Shown piece by piece: positions 1 to 5,607 of a stretch of 5,607 bases of DNA. Within the stretch, counting starts at the first letter, position 1; every line of letters begins with the position of its first letter. Below the pieces are notes generated by a model. The model worked only from the letters and a program-made list of their open reading frames with translations, was not told the DNA's origin and did not search any database. This stretch comes from JANXQG01 sp037147235 (GTDB taxonomy: Bacteria; Planctomycetota; Planctomycetia; Pirellulales; Thermoguttaceae), in NCBI GenBank assembly GCA_037147235.1, contig JBAWVO010000377.1:1-5607 (forward strand). Direction: 5' to 3'. The position numbers were made by a program, and so were the translations under genes.

Positions 1-612
1 GACAATATCGGCTCGGCCGTGGCGAGCGACACCCGTTTCTGGGCCGTCGTGGCCTTAATGAGTAGCTGGTCGCTGATCATCCTTTACCTCTGGATTCGCT
101 TCCAGGGAGTGGCTTTCGGCCTAGCGGCGGTTATCGGCTTGGTTCACGATGTGCTGGTCATGCTAGGGGCAATCGCCTTCAGTAGCTATCTGGCGCAGAT
201 TCCCGGTCTGTCGACTATTCTGCTCATCGAACCGTTCAAGATCAACTTGCAGATTGTGGCGGCGTTCCTGACGATTATCGGTTACTCGGTGAACGACACG
301 ATCGTGGTTTTCGACCGGATTCGGGAAATCCGCGGCAAATCGCCGACGGTCACTCGGCAGATGGTCAACGATGCCACGAACCAGACTCTCAGCCGCACCG
401 TGCTGACCAGTTTTACCGTGATGTTGGTTGTTTTTATCCTTTACATCTTCGGCGGCCAGGCAGTCCATGGATTCGCCTTTGCCTTGATCATCGGCGTGCT
501 GACTGGAACTTACAGCTCGATTTACGTCTCCGCCCCGATTCTTCTTTGGCTATTGCACCCGAAGGAAATGAAGGTGGCTACCGCCAGTGGCACGCCCCCC
601 AAGACCCGGTGA
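1..612 (+). CDS. secF: Protein translocase SecF domain, C-terminal part (5' end outside window)
   Basis: This is the C-terminal 203 residues of the SecF part of the SecDF complex. SecDF is an inner-membrane, proton-driven accessory of SecYEG that helps pull exported proteins across the membrane. The frame is open from base 1, so the gene starts upstream; the GTG at 19 is only an internal codon. Counting from base 1, five hydrophobic segments are visible at about residues 13-33, 38-60, 83-105, 134-151 and 155-185, matching TM2-TM6 of SecF. The family signature GYSVNDTIVVFDRIRE lies at 94-109 and is followed by NQTLSRTVLTS at 127-137, both typical of SecF. The TM3-TM4 loop (about 61-82, with IEPFKI) is longer than in E. 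coli SecF, as I recall for planctomycete SecD-SecF fusions. Whether this is a separate secF or a fused secDF cannot be seen here. The tail after the last helix is short and polar. The downstream hairpin with a T run probably ends its transcript. Confidence 0.95.
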   Translation, partial: DNIGSAVASDTRFWAVVALMSSWSLIILYLWIRFQGVAFGLAAVIGLVHDVLVMLGAIAFSSYLAQIPGLSTILLIEPFKINLQIVAAFLTIIGYSVNDTIVVFDRIREIRGKSPTVTRQMVNDATNQTLSRTVLTSFTVMLVVFILYIFGGQAVHGFAFALIIGVLTGTYSSIYVSAPILLWLLHPKEMKVATASGTPPKTR

Positions 613-631
613 ACGTGTGGTGTAAGCAGCG

Positions 632-661
632 GTTCGGCGCGGGGCTGTAGTTCGGCGCGGG
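632..661. repeat. Direct repeat GTTCGGCGCGGG, two copies 18 bp apart
   Basis: The 12-mer GTTCGGCGCGGG occurs at 632-643 and again at 650-661, separated by six bases. The second copy runs directly into the left arm of the inverted repeat at 654-730. This suggests that the end of that element was duplicated. Confidence 0.75.
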
Positions 662-730
662 TCTCCCGACCCCGCCGGCCGGCGAATTGGGATGTTTTTC
701 GCATACCGGGCGTGGTCGGGAGACCGCGCC
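654..730. repeat. Long imperfect inverted repeat around GGTCTCCCGACC
   Basis: Bases 654-676 are the reverse complement of 709-730, with one mismatch (672 against 713) and one bulged G at about 659. The core is GGTCTCCCGACC on the left and GGTCGGGAGACC on the right. The intervening 32 bases (677-708) are not repeated. The structure resembles a REP-like dispersed palindrome. I recall similar GTCTCCCGACC elements between planctomycete genes, but the copy number in this genome cannot be seen here. No T run follows the right arm, so it is not a classical terminator by itself. Confidence 0.8.
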
Positions 731-754
731 CCAACAATTTCCGTTATCTTTCTT

Positions 755-865
755 GGCTCTCCGCCGGGTTTGTGGATAATTGTGGTGCGGGCGTCCCGCC
801 TGCCCAAGATGTTGTGGTTGAATCAGGCAGGCGAGACGCCCGCACCACAAACTTGGCGGAGAGCC
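755..865. repeat. Compound inverted repeat of two nested stems
   Basis: The outer stem is 755-775 against 845-865, 19 of 21 positions complementary, with its basal 11 bp perfect (GGCTCTCCGCC at 755-765, GGCGGAGAGCC at 855-865). The inner stem is 780-804 against 826-850, 24 of 25 complementary, the only mismatch being C796 with A834. Both stems share the right-hand segment around 845-850. The left side therefore carries about 10 extra bases (near 776-785, repeating TGTGG), which would bulge out. The inner loop is 805-825. The core TGTGGTGCGGGCGTC is of a type I recall as dispersed in Pirellulales genomes. Confidence 0.88.
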
Positions 866-875
866 TCTTTTTTTT
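755..875 (+). terminator. Probable intrinsic terminator of the Sec gene
   Basis: The GC-rich stem with its base at 755-765 and 855-865 is followed by TC and then eight consecutive Ts at 868-875. This is the arrangement of a rho-independent terminator read on the plus strand. Read on the minus strand, the stem is followed by AAGAAAGATAA with no T run, so it should act in one direction only. It lies about 250 bases after the SecF stop and about 80 bases before the kinase promoter candidate, so it would separate the two transcription units. The hairpin is far longer than usual because it is built from a repeat element. Confidence 0.7.
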
Positions 876-882
876 ACGGGTA

Positions 883-900
883 AACGGAATGAATTCCGTT
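883..900. repeat. Short palindrome AACGGAAT-GA-ATTCCGTT
   Basis: Eight-base perfect arms (883-890 and 893-900) flank a two-base centre. With only two central bases it is a better DNA-level dyad than an RNA hairpin. It could be a degenerate dispersed repeat or a protein binding site upstream of the kinase promoter. Confidence 0.6.
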
Positions 901-917
901 CTACGAAGCTGGTTTCA

Positions 918-930
918 AGCTACCGTAGCT
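918..930. promoter_or_regulatory. Dyad AGCTAC-C-GTAGCT, possible operator
   Basis: Perfect 6-bp arms around a single base sit immediately upstream of, and touching, the expected -35 region of the kinase promoter. The position suits a regulator binding site. There is no other evidence, and a dyad of this size can arise by chance. Confidence 0.25.
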
Positions 931-949
931 AGCATTTTTTATTGCGATG

Positions 950-958
950 TGCTATGAT
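950..958 (+). promoter_or_regulatory. Extended -10 promoter candidate for the kinase gene
   Basis: TGC followed by TATGAT (953-958) fits an extended -10 element (TGn plus five of six matches to TATAAT). The -35 position (about 930-935) shows only TAGCAT, a poor match, which is common for extended -10 promoters. It lies in the AT-rich part of the spacer with a six-T run at 935-940. Transcription would start near 965, leaving a leader of about 33 bases before the ATG at 998. Confidence 0.5.
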
Positions 959-997
959 ACCGGGTGTGTTCCCTAGTGCGCACGGTGGCAAAAGCGC

Positions 998-2554
998 ATG
1001 CCCAAACCCAATATCGAAACATTCCTCGACCTGATGCGTCGCAGTGGGCTGGTAGAAAAAGACCGGCTCCAGGGGTTTGTTGCGCTGTTGGAAAAGGAGT
1101 CGAGCGGCAAGTTCCCCTCCGATGTGGATGAAGTCGGGCGGCGGCTCGTCGTTGAGAATCTGATCTCCCAGTGGCAGTGCGATCGATTGCTGGAAGGGAA
1201 GTATCGCGGCTTCTTTCTTGGCCGCTATAAACTGCTGGGCCAATTGGGCACCGGCGGAATGAGTACGGTCTACCTGGGTGAGCATGTGCTTATGCAACGG
1301 CGGGTAGCTATCAAGGTCTTGCCGCGGAACCGCGTTACGGACACTTCTTACCTAGCCCGCTTCCATCGCGAAGCTCGGGCTGCCGCTTCGCTCGACCATC
1401 CCAACATCGTGCGAGCTTACGATGTCGATAATGATGGTGATACGCACTATTTGGTGATGGAATTTGTCGACGGCCGCGACCTACAGCAGACGGTAAAGAA
1501 AAGCGGGCGGATGGAGTATGCCACGGCTGCCGAATACATCCGCCAGGCGGCGGAAGGACTCGGCCATGCGCATTCCAACGGCCTGATCCATCGTGACGTC
1601 AAGCCGGCCAATCTGTTGGTTGATCAAAAGCGAGTCGTCAAGGTTCTTGATCTGGGTTTGGCGCGATTTACCGACGAGAATCTTGCCTCGTTGACGGTGC
1701 AGTACGATGAAAACGTGTTGGGAACGGCCGACTATCTGGCACCGGAACAAGCCATTGACAGTCATGGCGTCGATTCGCGGGCTGACATTTATAGCCTGGG
1801 TTGTGCCTTCTATTTCCTCTTGACCGGTCACCCGCCCTTTCCCGACGGCACACTTCCGCAGCGGTTGATGGCCCATCAGAAGCAACAGCCCGCCAGCATT
1901 GCCAAAGAACGGCCCGACGCTCCGGCCGATCTGATTGAGATCTGCATGAAGATGATGGCCAAGAAGGCGGCCGAACGCTACCAGTCGATGAACGATGTCT
2001 CTCAGGCGTTGCGGCGATGGCTTGCCGAACGCGGACTCGACTCATCCCCGGGGAGCGATCTTTCCGGCTCGGGCCGTTCGAGCGGAACGCCTCCCATCGC
2101 TCAGCGGTTGACGCAGGCCGGCACGCTCAAACGCCGCGATTCAGGCGAATTACCCCGAGCCGTCGCCGAAGCACTCCCGACGGGCACCGCTTTGTCGGAT
2201 ACGATTTCAAGCCACGACCGTTCGACCGCGACGCCTTTGATTGCTCACCACAAGTCGGATAGCGGAGGGCTTTCGGATCCCAAACTGCGAGAGAAACTGC
2301 TGCCCAAGGCGACGCTGCTGAATGCTTCTGTCCCGACGGGAGCCAACGACGAATCGGCCAGTTTCCTGGACGGCGTAATCAACAGCAAGCCCGCGGCACC
2401 GCGCAGCCCGTCCCAATCGGGCGAAGTAAAGGTTGTTTCAAGACGCAAAACGAAGAACGGTCCCTCGAAGGAGGTCTGGATAGGCATCGGGGTGGCGTTG
2501 CTCTTTGGTTTGGTCCTTTTCGTTTACATTATTTTTCATGGCGGCCCTAAGTAG
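998..2554 (+). CDS. Membrane-anchored Hanks-type Ser/Thr protein kinase
   Basis: This gene encodes a eukaryote-like kinase of 518 aa that should transfer phosphate from ATP to Ser/Thr of cytoplasmic proteins. Residues 1-72 are a helical extension rich in Leu and charged residues, including SQWQCDRLLEGKYRGFFLG at 57-75, of a type I associate with planctomycete kinases. The catalytic domain spans about 77-345. It has the Gly-rich loop at 81-87 (GQLGTGG), Lys106 in VAIK, Glu125 as the likely C-helix partner, HRDVKPAN at 198-205 with catalytic Asp200 and Asn205, DLG at 218-220 in place of DFG, APE at 248-250, Asp263 and Arg327. All key residues are present, so it should be active. Residues 346-490 are a Ser/Thr/Pro-rich linker. 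A single hydrophobic helix at about 493-513 is followed by only HGGPK, so there is no extracellular sensor domain. The ATG at 998 is preceded by a weak GGTGG (984-988). The start is supported because the N-terminal extension begins right there. PrkC/PknB-like annotation would be superficial, as PASTA domains are absent. Confidence 0.95.
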   Translation: MPKPNIETFLDLMRRSGLVEKDRLQGFVALLEKESSGKFPSDVDEVGRRLVVENLISQWQCDRLLEGKYRGFFLGRYKLLGQLGTGGMSTVYLGEHVLMQRRVAIKVLPRNRVTDTSYLARFHREARAAASLDHPNIVRAYDVDNDGDTHYLVMEFVDGRDLQQTVKKSGRMEYATAAEYIRQAAEGLGHAHSNGLIHRDVKPANLLVDQKRVVKVLDLGLARFTDENLASLTVQYDENVLGTADYLAPEQAIDSHGVDSRADIYSLGCAFYFLLTGHPPFPDGTLPQRLMAHQKQQPASIAKERPDAPADLIEICMKMMAKKAAERYQSMNDVSQALRRWLAERGLDSSPGSDLSGSGRSSGTPPIAQRLTQAGTLKRRDSGELPRAVAEALPTGTALSDTISSHDRSTATPLIAHHKSDSGGLSDPKLREKLLPKATLLNASVPTGANDESASFLDGVINSKPAAPRSPSQSGEVKVVSRRKTKNGPSKEVWIGIGVALLFGLVLFVYIIFHGGPK

Positions 2555-2560
2555 CTTCTG

Positions 2561-2593
2561 TTGCGGCACCTATTTCTTCGCGGGTCGCCGCAA
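2561..2593. terminator. Hairpin between convergent genes, weak terminator candidate
   Basis: TTGCGGC (2561-2567) is the perfect complement of GCCGCAA (2587-2593). The stem can be extended inward by ACC/GGT with one bulged C at 2586. It covers the stop codon of the minus-strand gene and starts seven bases after the kinase stop, the expected place for a shared terminator of convergent genes. Neither strand has a proper T run after it, so intrinsic termination is doubtful. Confidence 0.3.
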
Positions 2594-5386
2594 TTCAACC
2601 CGGGCACGCAGGCCCTGATTCTCCAGCGTCAGACCGAAATCACCGCTCGCAAAGCCGCTCAGCACAGGTGGTGCCAACGGGCCTTCTTTCGGCTCGCCGG
2701 GGTGGCCGTAGACGGTCGATTCCATCGTCTGGTACTTCTCGTTCCAGACATACTTTCCGCCGCCGGGGCAAAGCGGCGTCGCGCCCCAAACCTGCCGATG
2801 CACTTCCACGGGATCGCGATCGGAATAAAGCCGCTTCCACTGGTTGAGGATCGGCAAGTTGTTCCAGCACAGGACCTGCATCCGCTGCTGGTACTGCTCG
2901 CGGCCCAAGATATTGCCGATCTCCAGAATCCGGCTGTCAACGTGCAAGGCCGCGTTCGAGCCGAGCCACGAGTGCGGTGCCTCGGCCGGCTTGGCCGCAG
3001 TTTTGCCGGTGTCCTCAGTAGGTTTTTCAGCCACCATGCGGTCGATTGCCTGTTGCATCACCCGTTCGCTCAGTGTGATGGTCAATGCCCCACCGAGGCT
3101 GGTGTAGTAAATTGCCAGGTTCTCAATGTCTCGGGGAACCGTATTCTTGCCTTTGACCGGCGAGATGCGGACATAGCTTTGATCCTTATGCTTCAGCGAC
3201 TCCCAGCTTGTCAACCCGGGACTCGTCTGTTCGATGAAAGTCCGCGCCGTGGCCAGAAACGCGGCCAATTTCAGGGGGTTGGTGGAATCGATCCGCACGG
3301 CCACCGGCAGACGGCCGATGTTTTTGCTCATGAAGGCTTCAATTTCTTCCTCCTTCTTGACTTTAGCCAGTTCCTCCCAAAAAGGATCTTCGTCTGCATA
3401 GACCGAAATCGAAGGTCCGATCCAGCCCAGCGAGATCGTCTGCCCCATGTTGGCAGCAAAGCCCTCGCCCATGCGAAACAGGCGCGACTTGTGATTCATC
3501 GCGAGGATGAAATGCACCAGGGCCTTATGCGGATCACCGGCAGTGGAATCGAACTTCCCGCCGAGCGAAATCTCGGCGAGCTGGTTATATTCGCTGGCCA
3601 AAATCAAGGGCATGATGGTCAGATCAGCACCCAGTTTCTGCTTGCCAAGGCTGATCCGCAGACCGATAGGGTCGAAGGCCCAATTCCAATTGCGCTGATA
3701 GCCGTCGCGCCATGCCTGGTAGGCGTCGGCCTCGGTCTTGGTGACTTCCTCCATAGGCATTTCCGCGATGGGGGTCATGAAGTTGAGCGAGCCGTAGACG
3801 CTGGAAATCACGCCCTCAGGCTCAAGACGCAGCGTGCCGCCGCCGAGGATCGGCAGATCGGTATGGATCGGTCCCGGCACAGCCTTGTGGAGAACCAGGG
3901 CTTCAAGCTGCGATGCCTGCAACTCAGTCAGCACGGCCCGAGCGTAAGTGCGGCGCGAATCGGCAATCCGCCACCGCGGTCCACACCAGCGACGGATCGT
4001 GGCGTCGCTGAGGAAGATCAATGCCGACTCAGCGGCATCGCCACGGGCATAGCGAATACGGAAGAACGTATATTCCGGCAGCGAGGCCAGCGACTTCGCC
4101 TTGCCGCTGCGAACCGCTGCGAGTTGCTGCAACTGGTAGATCGAATTCGTGACCACCACTGCGCCATCCAACTGAGCCACGTAGCTCGACAGGGTCCGAT
4201 CGGGAGAGGTGAACCCCTGATAGGCCAGACCCTCCGTCGTGCCGCGAAGGGCCTTGGCGTCTTTCACGTCTCCCATCGCCATGGCAATGCGGCCCAGCAG
4301 CAAATTACTTAACATTGCCGGCTGAGGAGTTTCCAGCAGCATGGCAATATCGGTTCCTAGCGGAAACGATGGGTCAGAGCCGGTCAGGGCGACGCTCTTG
4401 ACCAGTGTCGGCCCCAGCAGCCGCGCCAGAGTGCTCAGAGGCAGGCCGAGTTGACGCTGATAGCGCTCCACGACGCCCGCGTCTTCGCAGCGAGGCTGGG
4501 CCAATCGCAGCACCGGCGTGTCGTGCTGCTTGGTTTCGTCGGAAACGGCGATGGCGGCCTGGAAACTGGGGAAGAAAACAACATGCTGATCGGTCGGGAG
4601 TTTATAGGCCAGTGGATCGAGTTCCGGCTTAGCGTCCTTGATCAGCGGTTTCCAGTCGATTTCGGCGATCGTGATCCCTTGGAGCGAATCGATCTTCACC
4701 GGGGTTTCGTTCGCGGCGCGTTGCGGTAAGGTTCGTTCGAGCTGTAGGTTTTCGCTAATCGCTCGACCGCCCGTGAATAGGTCATAGGTGCTTTCCAGTT
4801 CATCTCGACTATTGAATCGTTGCGAAGGACGTCGTGTCGGTGAATCTTCCGTCGGCATTTTCAATTCGATGCGGGTTAGGCGGGCTTGATGCCGGAACCA
4901 GGCCCCGCCAGGGATATCGAGGGCCAGCAAGCGATCGTAATGGGCCAGCTTCGCACGGTAAAACGGCTCCTTGGCCTCGGGCTTGGCGGCCGAGGCAGGA
5001 ACGACAAATCGCAGCAGATCCATGCCGGACGCATCGGCTTTGGCAATAATCAACCGGCCCTTGATATCCTTCCCTTCGGGAGCACAAAGAAGGATGTGAT
5101 TTCTCAATTGCTCGTCGTTAGGGACTGCAAAATTAGACCAGGAATCGCCTGTAGTGCCCGGTCCTGTCAGGTACGCTTCGCCCTGGCCTTCGACAAGCGC
5201 GTAGGGCCCCAAGGACTGCATTCGCTGGTAATATCGCCAGTTATTTTTGTCGGATGGCTCCGGCAGGCGACCTTCGACCAGTTTGAGTTCGCGAATGGGA
5301 AGGTCGTAGTAGACATCTTTGGCCTGGGCCAGCCCGATAGAACCGAGTGCCACGGCCAGAACGAGAAGGGATGTGCTTTTGAACAT
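2570..5386 (-). CDS. Large secreted protein of unknown function, planctomycete type
   Basis: I do not recognise a named family for this 938-aa protein. Residues 1-22 (Lys3, then a hydrophobic core, ending LAQA) form a clear Sec signal peptide with likely cleavage after AQA, before KDVYYD. It is therefore predicted to be exported, and no later membrane helix is evident. The mature part looks like alternating globular segments. A stretch at about 262-500 (VVFFPSF, TDIAMLLET, LDGAVVVTNS, SLPEYTFFR) vaguely recalls the DUF3352 type of bacterial protein; this is impression only. A charged segment lies at 671-685 and a Lys/Pro/Ala/Glu-rich linker at about 787-805. Near the C-terminus CPGGGKY (873-879), W881 and YGHPGEP (893-899) resemble the C-terminal CPxGGxY...HG signature of many pseudopilin-like proteins, but the second Cys is absent. 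The frame could extend to a GTG at 5491. The ATG at 5386 is preferred because of the signal peptide, an AGGA site 8 bases upstream, and a promoter whose -10 lies inside the longer version. Confidence 0.88.
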   Translation of the reverse strand: MFKSTSLLVLAVALGSIGLAQAKDVYYDLPIRELKLVEGRLPEPSDKNNWRYYQRMQSLGPYALVEGQGEAYLTGPGTTGDSWSNFAVPNDEQLRNHILLCAPEGKDIKGRLIIAKADASGMDLLRFVVPASAAKPEAKEPFYRAKLAHYDRLLALDIPGGAWFRHQARLTRIELKMPTEDSPTRRPSQRFNSRDELESTYDLFTGGRAISENLQLERTLPQRAANETPVKIDSLQGITIAEIDWKPLIKDAKPELDPLAYKLPTDQHVVFFPSFQAAIAVSDETKQHDTPVLRLAQPRCEDAGVVERYQRQLGLPLSTLARLLGPTLVKSVALTGSDPSFPLGTDIAMLLETPQPAMLSNLLLGRIAMAMGDVKDAKALRGTTEGLAYQGFTSPDRTLSSYVAQLDGAVVVTNSIYQLQQLAAVRSGKAKSLASLPEYTFFRIRYARGDAAESALIFLSDATIRRWCGPRWRIADSRRTYARAVLTELQASQLEALVLHKAVPGPIHTDLPILGGGTLRLEPEGVISSVYGSLNFMTPIAEMPMEEVTKTEADAYQAWRDGYQRNWNWAFDPIGLRISLGKQKLGADLTIMPLILASEYNQLAEISLGGKFDSTAGDPHKALVHFILAMNHKSRLFRMGEGFAANMGQTISLGWIGPSISVYADEDPFWEELAKVKKEEEIEAFMSKNIGRLPVAVRIDSTNPLKLAAFLATARTFIEQTSPGLTSWESLKHKDQSYVRISPVKGKNTVPRDIENLAIYYTSLGGALTITLSERVMQQAIDRMVAEKPTEDTGKTAAKPAEAPHSWLGSNAALHVDSRILEIGNILGREQYQQRMQVLCWNNLPILNQWKRLYSDRDPVEVHRQVWGATPLCPGGGKYVWNEKYQTMESTVYGHPGEPKEGPLAPPVLSGFASGDFGLTLENQGLRARVELRRPAKK

Positions 5387-5394
5387 GAGCGTTT

Positions 5395-5398
5395 TCCT
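5395..5398 (-). promoter_or_regulatory. Ribosome binding site AGGA that fixes the start at 5386
   Basis: On the minus strand AGGA is followed by eight bases (AAACGCTC) and then ATG. A second purine-rich AAGGAAG lies slightly further up at 5401-5407. Together with the signal peptide directly after this ATG, it argues against the longer open frame starting at 5491. Confidence 0.6.
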
Positions 5399-5481
5399 AG
5401 CTTCCTTGGGGGGTGGGGGAGAGAACACGGACACCAACCGACATATCGCCGTTGTATTACCTTGGGCGAGACTTTTGCATG

Positions 5482-5511
5482 AGTATAACACGCCGGGAGT
5501 CGAAACGTCCA
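5482..5511 (-). promoter_or_regulatory. Extended -10 promoter for the secreted-protein gene
   Basis: On the minus strand TGT precedes TATACT (complement of 5482-5487), an extended -10 with five of six consensus bases. TGGACG (complement of 5506-5511) matches four of six -35 positions at 18-bp spacing. Transcription would begin near 5475, giving a leader of roughly 88 bases. That leader contains a C-rich, purine-poor stretch (complement of about 5407-5424) and no clear hairpin or riboswitch. Confidence 0.55.
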
Positions 5512-5568
5512 GTAGGAGGAACCGGAAGTGTGTGGCAAGATTTTCTGGCAGGCGGACGCCATCGTGGC

Positions 5569-5607
5569 ACGGGCATCTTGCCCGTATCGAATTCCACGGG
5601 CTGGAAG
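5569..5607. repeat. Inverted repeat ACGGGC-ATCTT-GCCCGT with a related half-site, cut by window end
   Basis: Six-base perfect arms at 5569-5574 and 5580-5585 surround ATCTT. At 5595-5600 ACGGGC appears again, followed by TGGAAG and then the window end. A matching GCCCGT just outside would make it a second hairpin. GCACGGGCATCTTGCCCGT is a pattern I recall as a dispersed planctomycete repeat. No gene is seen in 5492-5607 apart from promoter elements. Confidence 0.55.

Larger units (their letters stand above)
613..997. other. Non-coding spacer packed with palindromes
   Basis: This 385-bp stretch lies between the SecF stop and the kinase start. I see no credible gene in it. The short open frames crossing it read through the inverted repeats, giving strings such as GETPAPQ and GRRDARTT, and lack ribosome binding sites and family resemblance. 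In order it contains a direct repeat, two long GC-rich inverted repeats, a T run, a short palindrome, a dyad and a promoter candidate, each listed separately. The first two-thirds is GC-rich. From about 868 it becomes distinctly AT-richer towards the kinase promoter. Confidence 0.8.

Noticed and set aside
522..850. Short minus-strand open frames over the SecF end and spacer
   Set aside because: They lie opposite real coding sequence or the palindromes and have Arg/Pro-rich low-information products.
632..865. CRISPR array
   Set aside because: The repeats are inverted pairs of two different sequences, with one direct 12-mer pair. There are no regularly spaced identical repeats with unique spacers.
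692..957. Short plus-strand open frames through the spacer
   Set aside because: They read across the inverted repeats and yield repeat-derived peptides (for example AGETPAPQ). They pass through the T run and have no ribosome binding site.
998..2554. Kinase as an inactive pseudokinase because of DLG in place of DFG
   Set aside because: The metal-binding Asp218 is kept and only the Phe is changed to Leu. Lys106, Glu125, Asp200 and Asn205 are all present, so activity is expected.
2561..4312. A 583-codon open frame on the plus strand opposite the secreted-protein gene
   Set aside because: It shares exact codon boundaries with the minus-strand gene. In that register a stop appears only where the sense gene uses TTA, CTA or TCA, which are rare in GC-rich genes, so long shadows are expected. 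Its product is rich in Arg, His and Gln, shows no domain, and has no good ribosome binding site. The minus-strand product has a signal peptide and coherent secondary-structure patterns.
5407..5475. Riboswitch or attenuator in the leader of the secreted-protein gene
   Set aside because: Apart from a C-rich stretch, no convincing stems or T run could be found by eye in the roughly 88-base leader.
5387..5491. N-terminal extension of the secreted protein to the GTG at 5491
   Set aside because: The extension would bury the signal peptide 35 residues inside the protein. Its start codon also lies upstream of the predicted -10 element, so it would not be on the transcript.

Overview
The window looks like chromosomal DNA of a planctomycete, most likely of the Pirellulales group. 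This rests on recognition, not a database search. Three things point there: the SecF-type sequence (long TM3-TM4 loop with an IEPFKI stretch), a Hanks-type kinase with a conserved helical N-terminal extension and a 'DLG' motif, and spacers filled with GC-rich palindromes of a kind I recall as dispersed in such genomes. No mobile element, CRISPR array, tRNA or rRNA was seen.

Layout: (1) 1-612, plus strand: the 3' end of a SecF or fused SecDF membrane protein, cut by the window start. (2) 613-997: a 385-bp non-coding spacer. It holds a GC-rich inverted repeat with an adjoining direct repeat, a second compound inverted repeat ending in eight Ts (a strong terminator candidate for the Sec gene), a short palindrome, a small dyad, and an extended -10 promoter for the next gene. 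(3) 998-2554, plus strand: a complete Ser/Thr protein kinase of 518 aa, anchored by one C-terminal membrane helix with only about five residues beyond it. (4) 2570-5386, minus strand and convergent with the kinase (15 bp between stops): a large secreted protein of 938 aa of unknown function. It has a clear signal peptide and a pseudopilin-like CPxGGxY...HPG signature near its C-terminus. (5) 5387-5607: its leader, a good extended -10 promoter on the minus strand, and another inverted repeat at the window edge.

The three genes do not look like one operon. The Sec gene appears to be terminated before the kinase, the kinase has its own promoter candidate, and the third gene runs the other way. 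The only functional link is location: Sec export, a membrane-anchored kinase and an exported protein all concern the cell envelope. I see no convincing new multi-gene system. The items most worth a second look are the palindrome-packed spacer with its repeat-derived terminator, the sensorless tail-anchored kinase, and the uncharacterised secreted protein.
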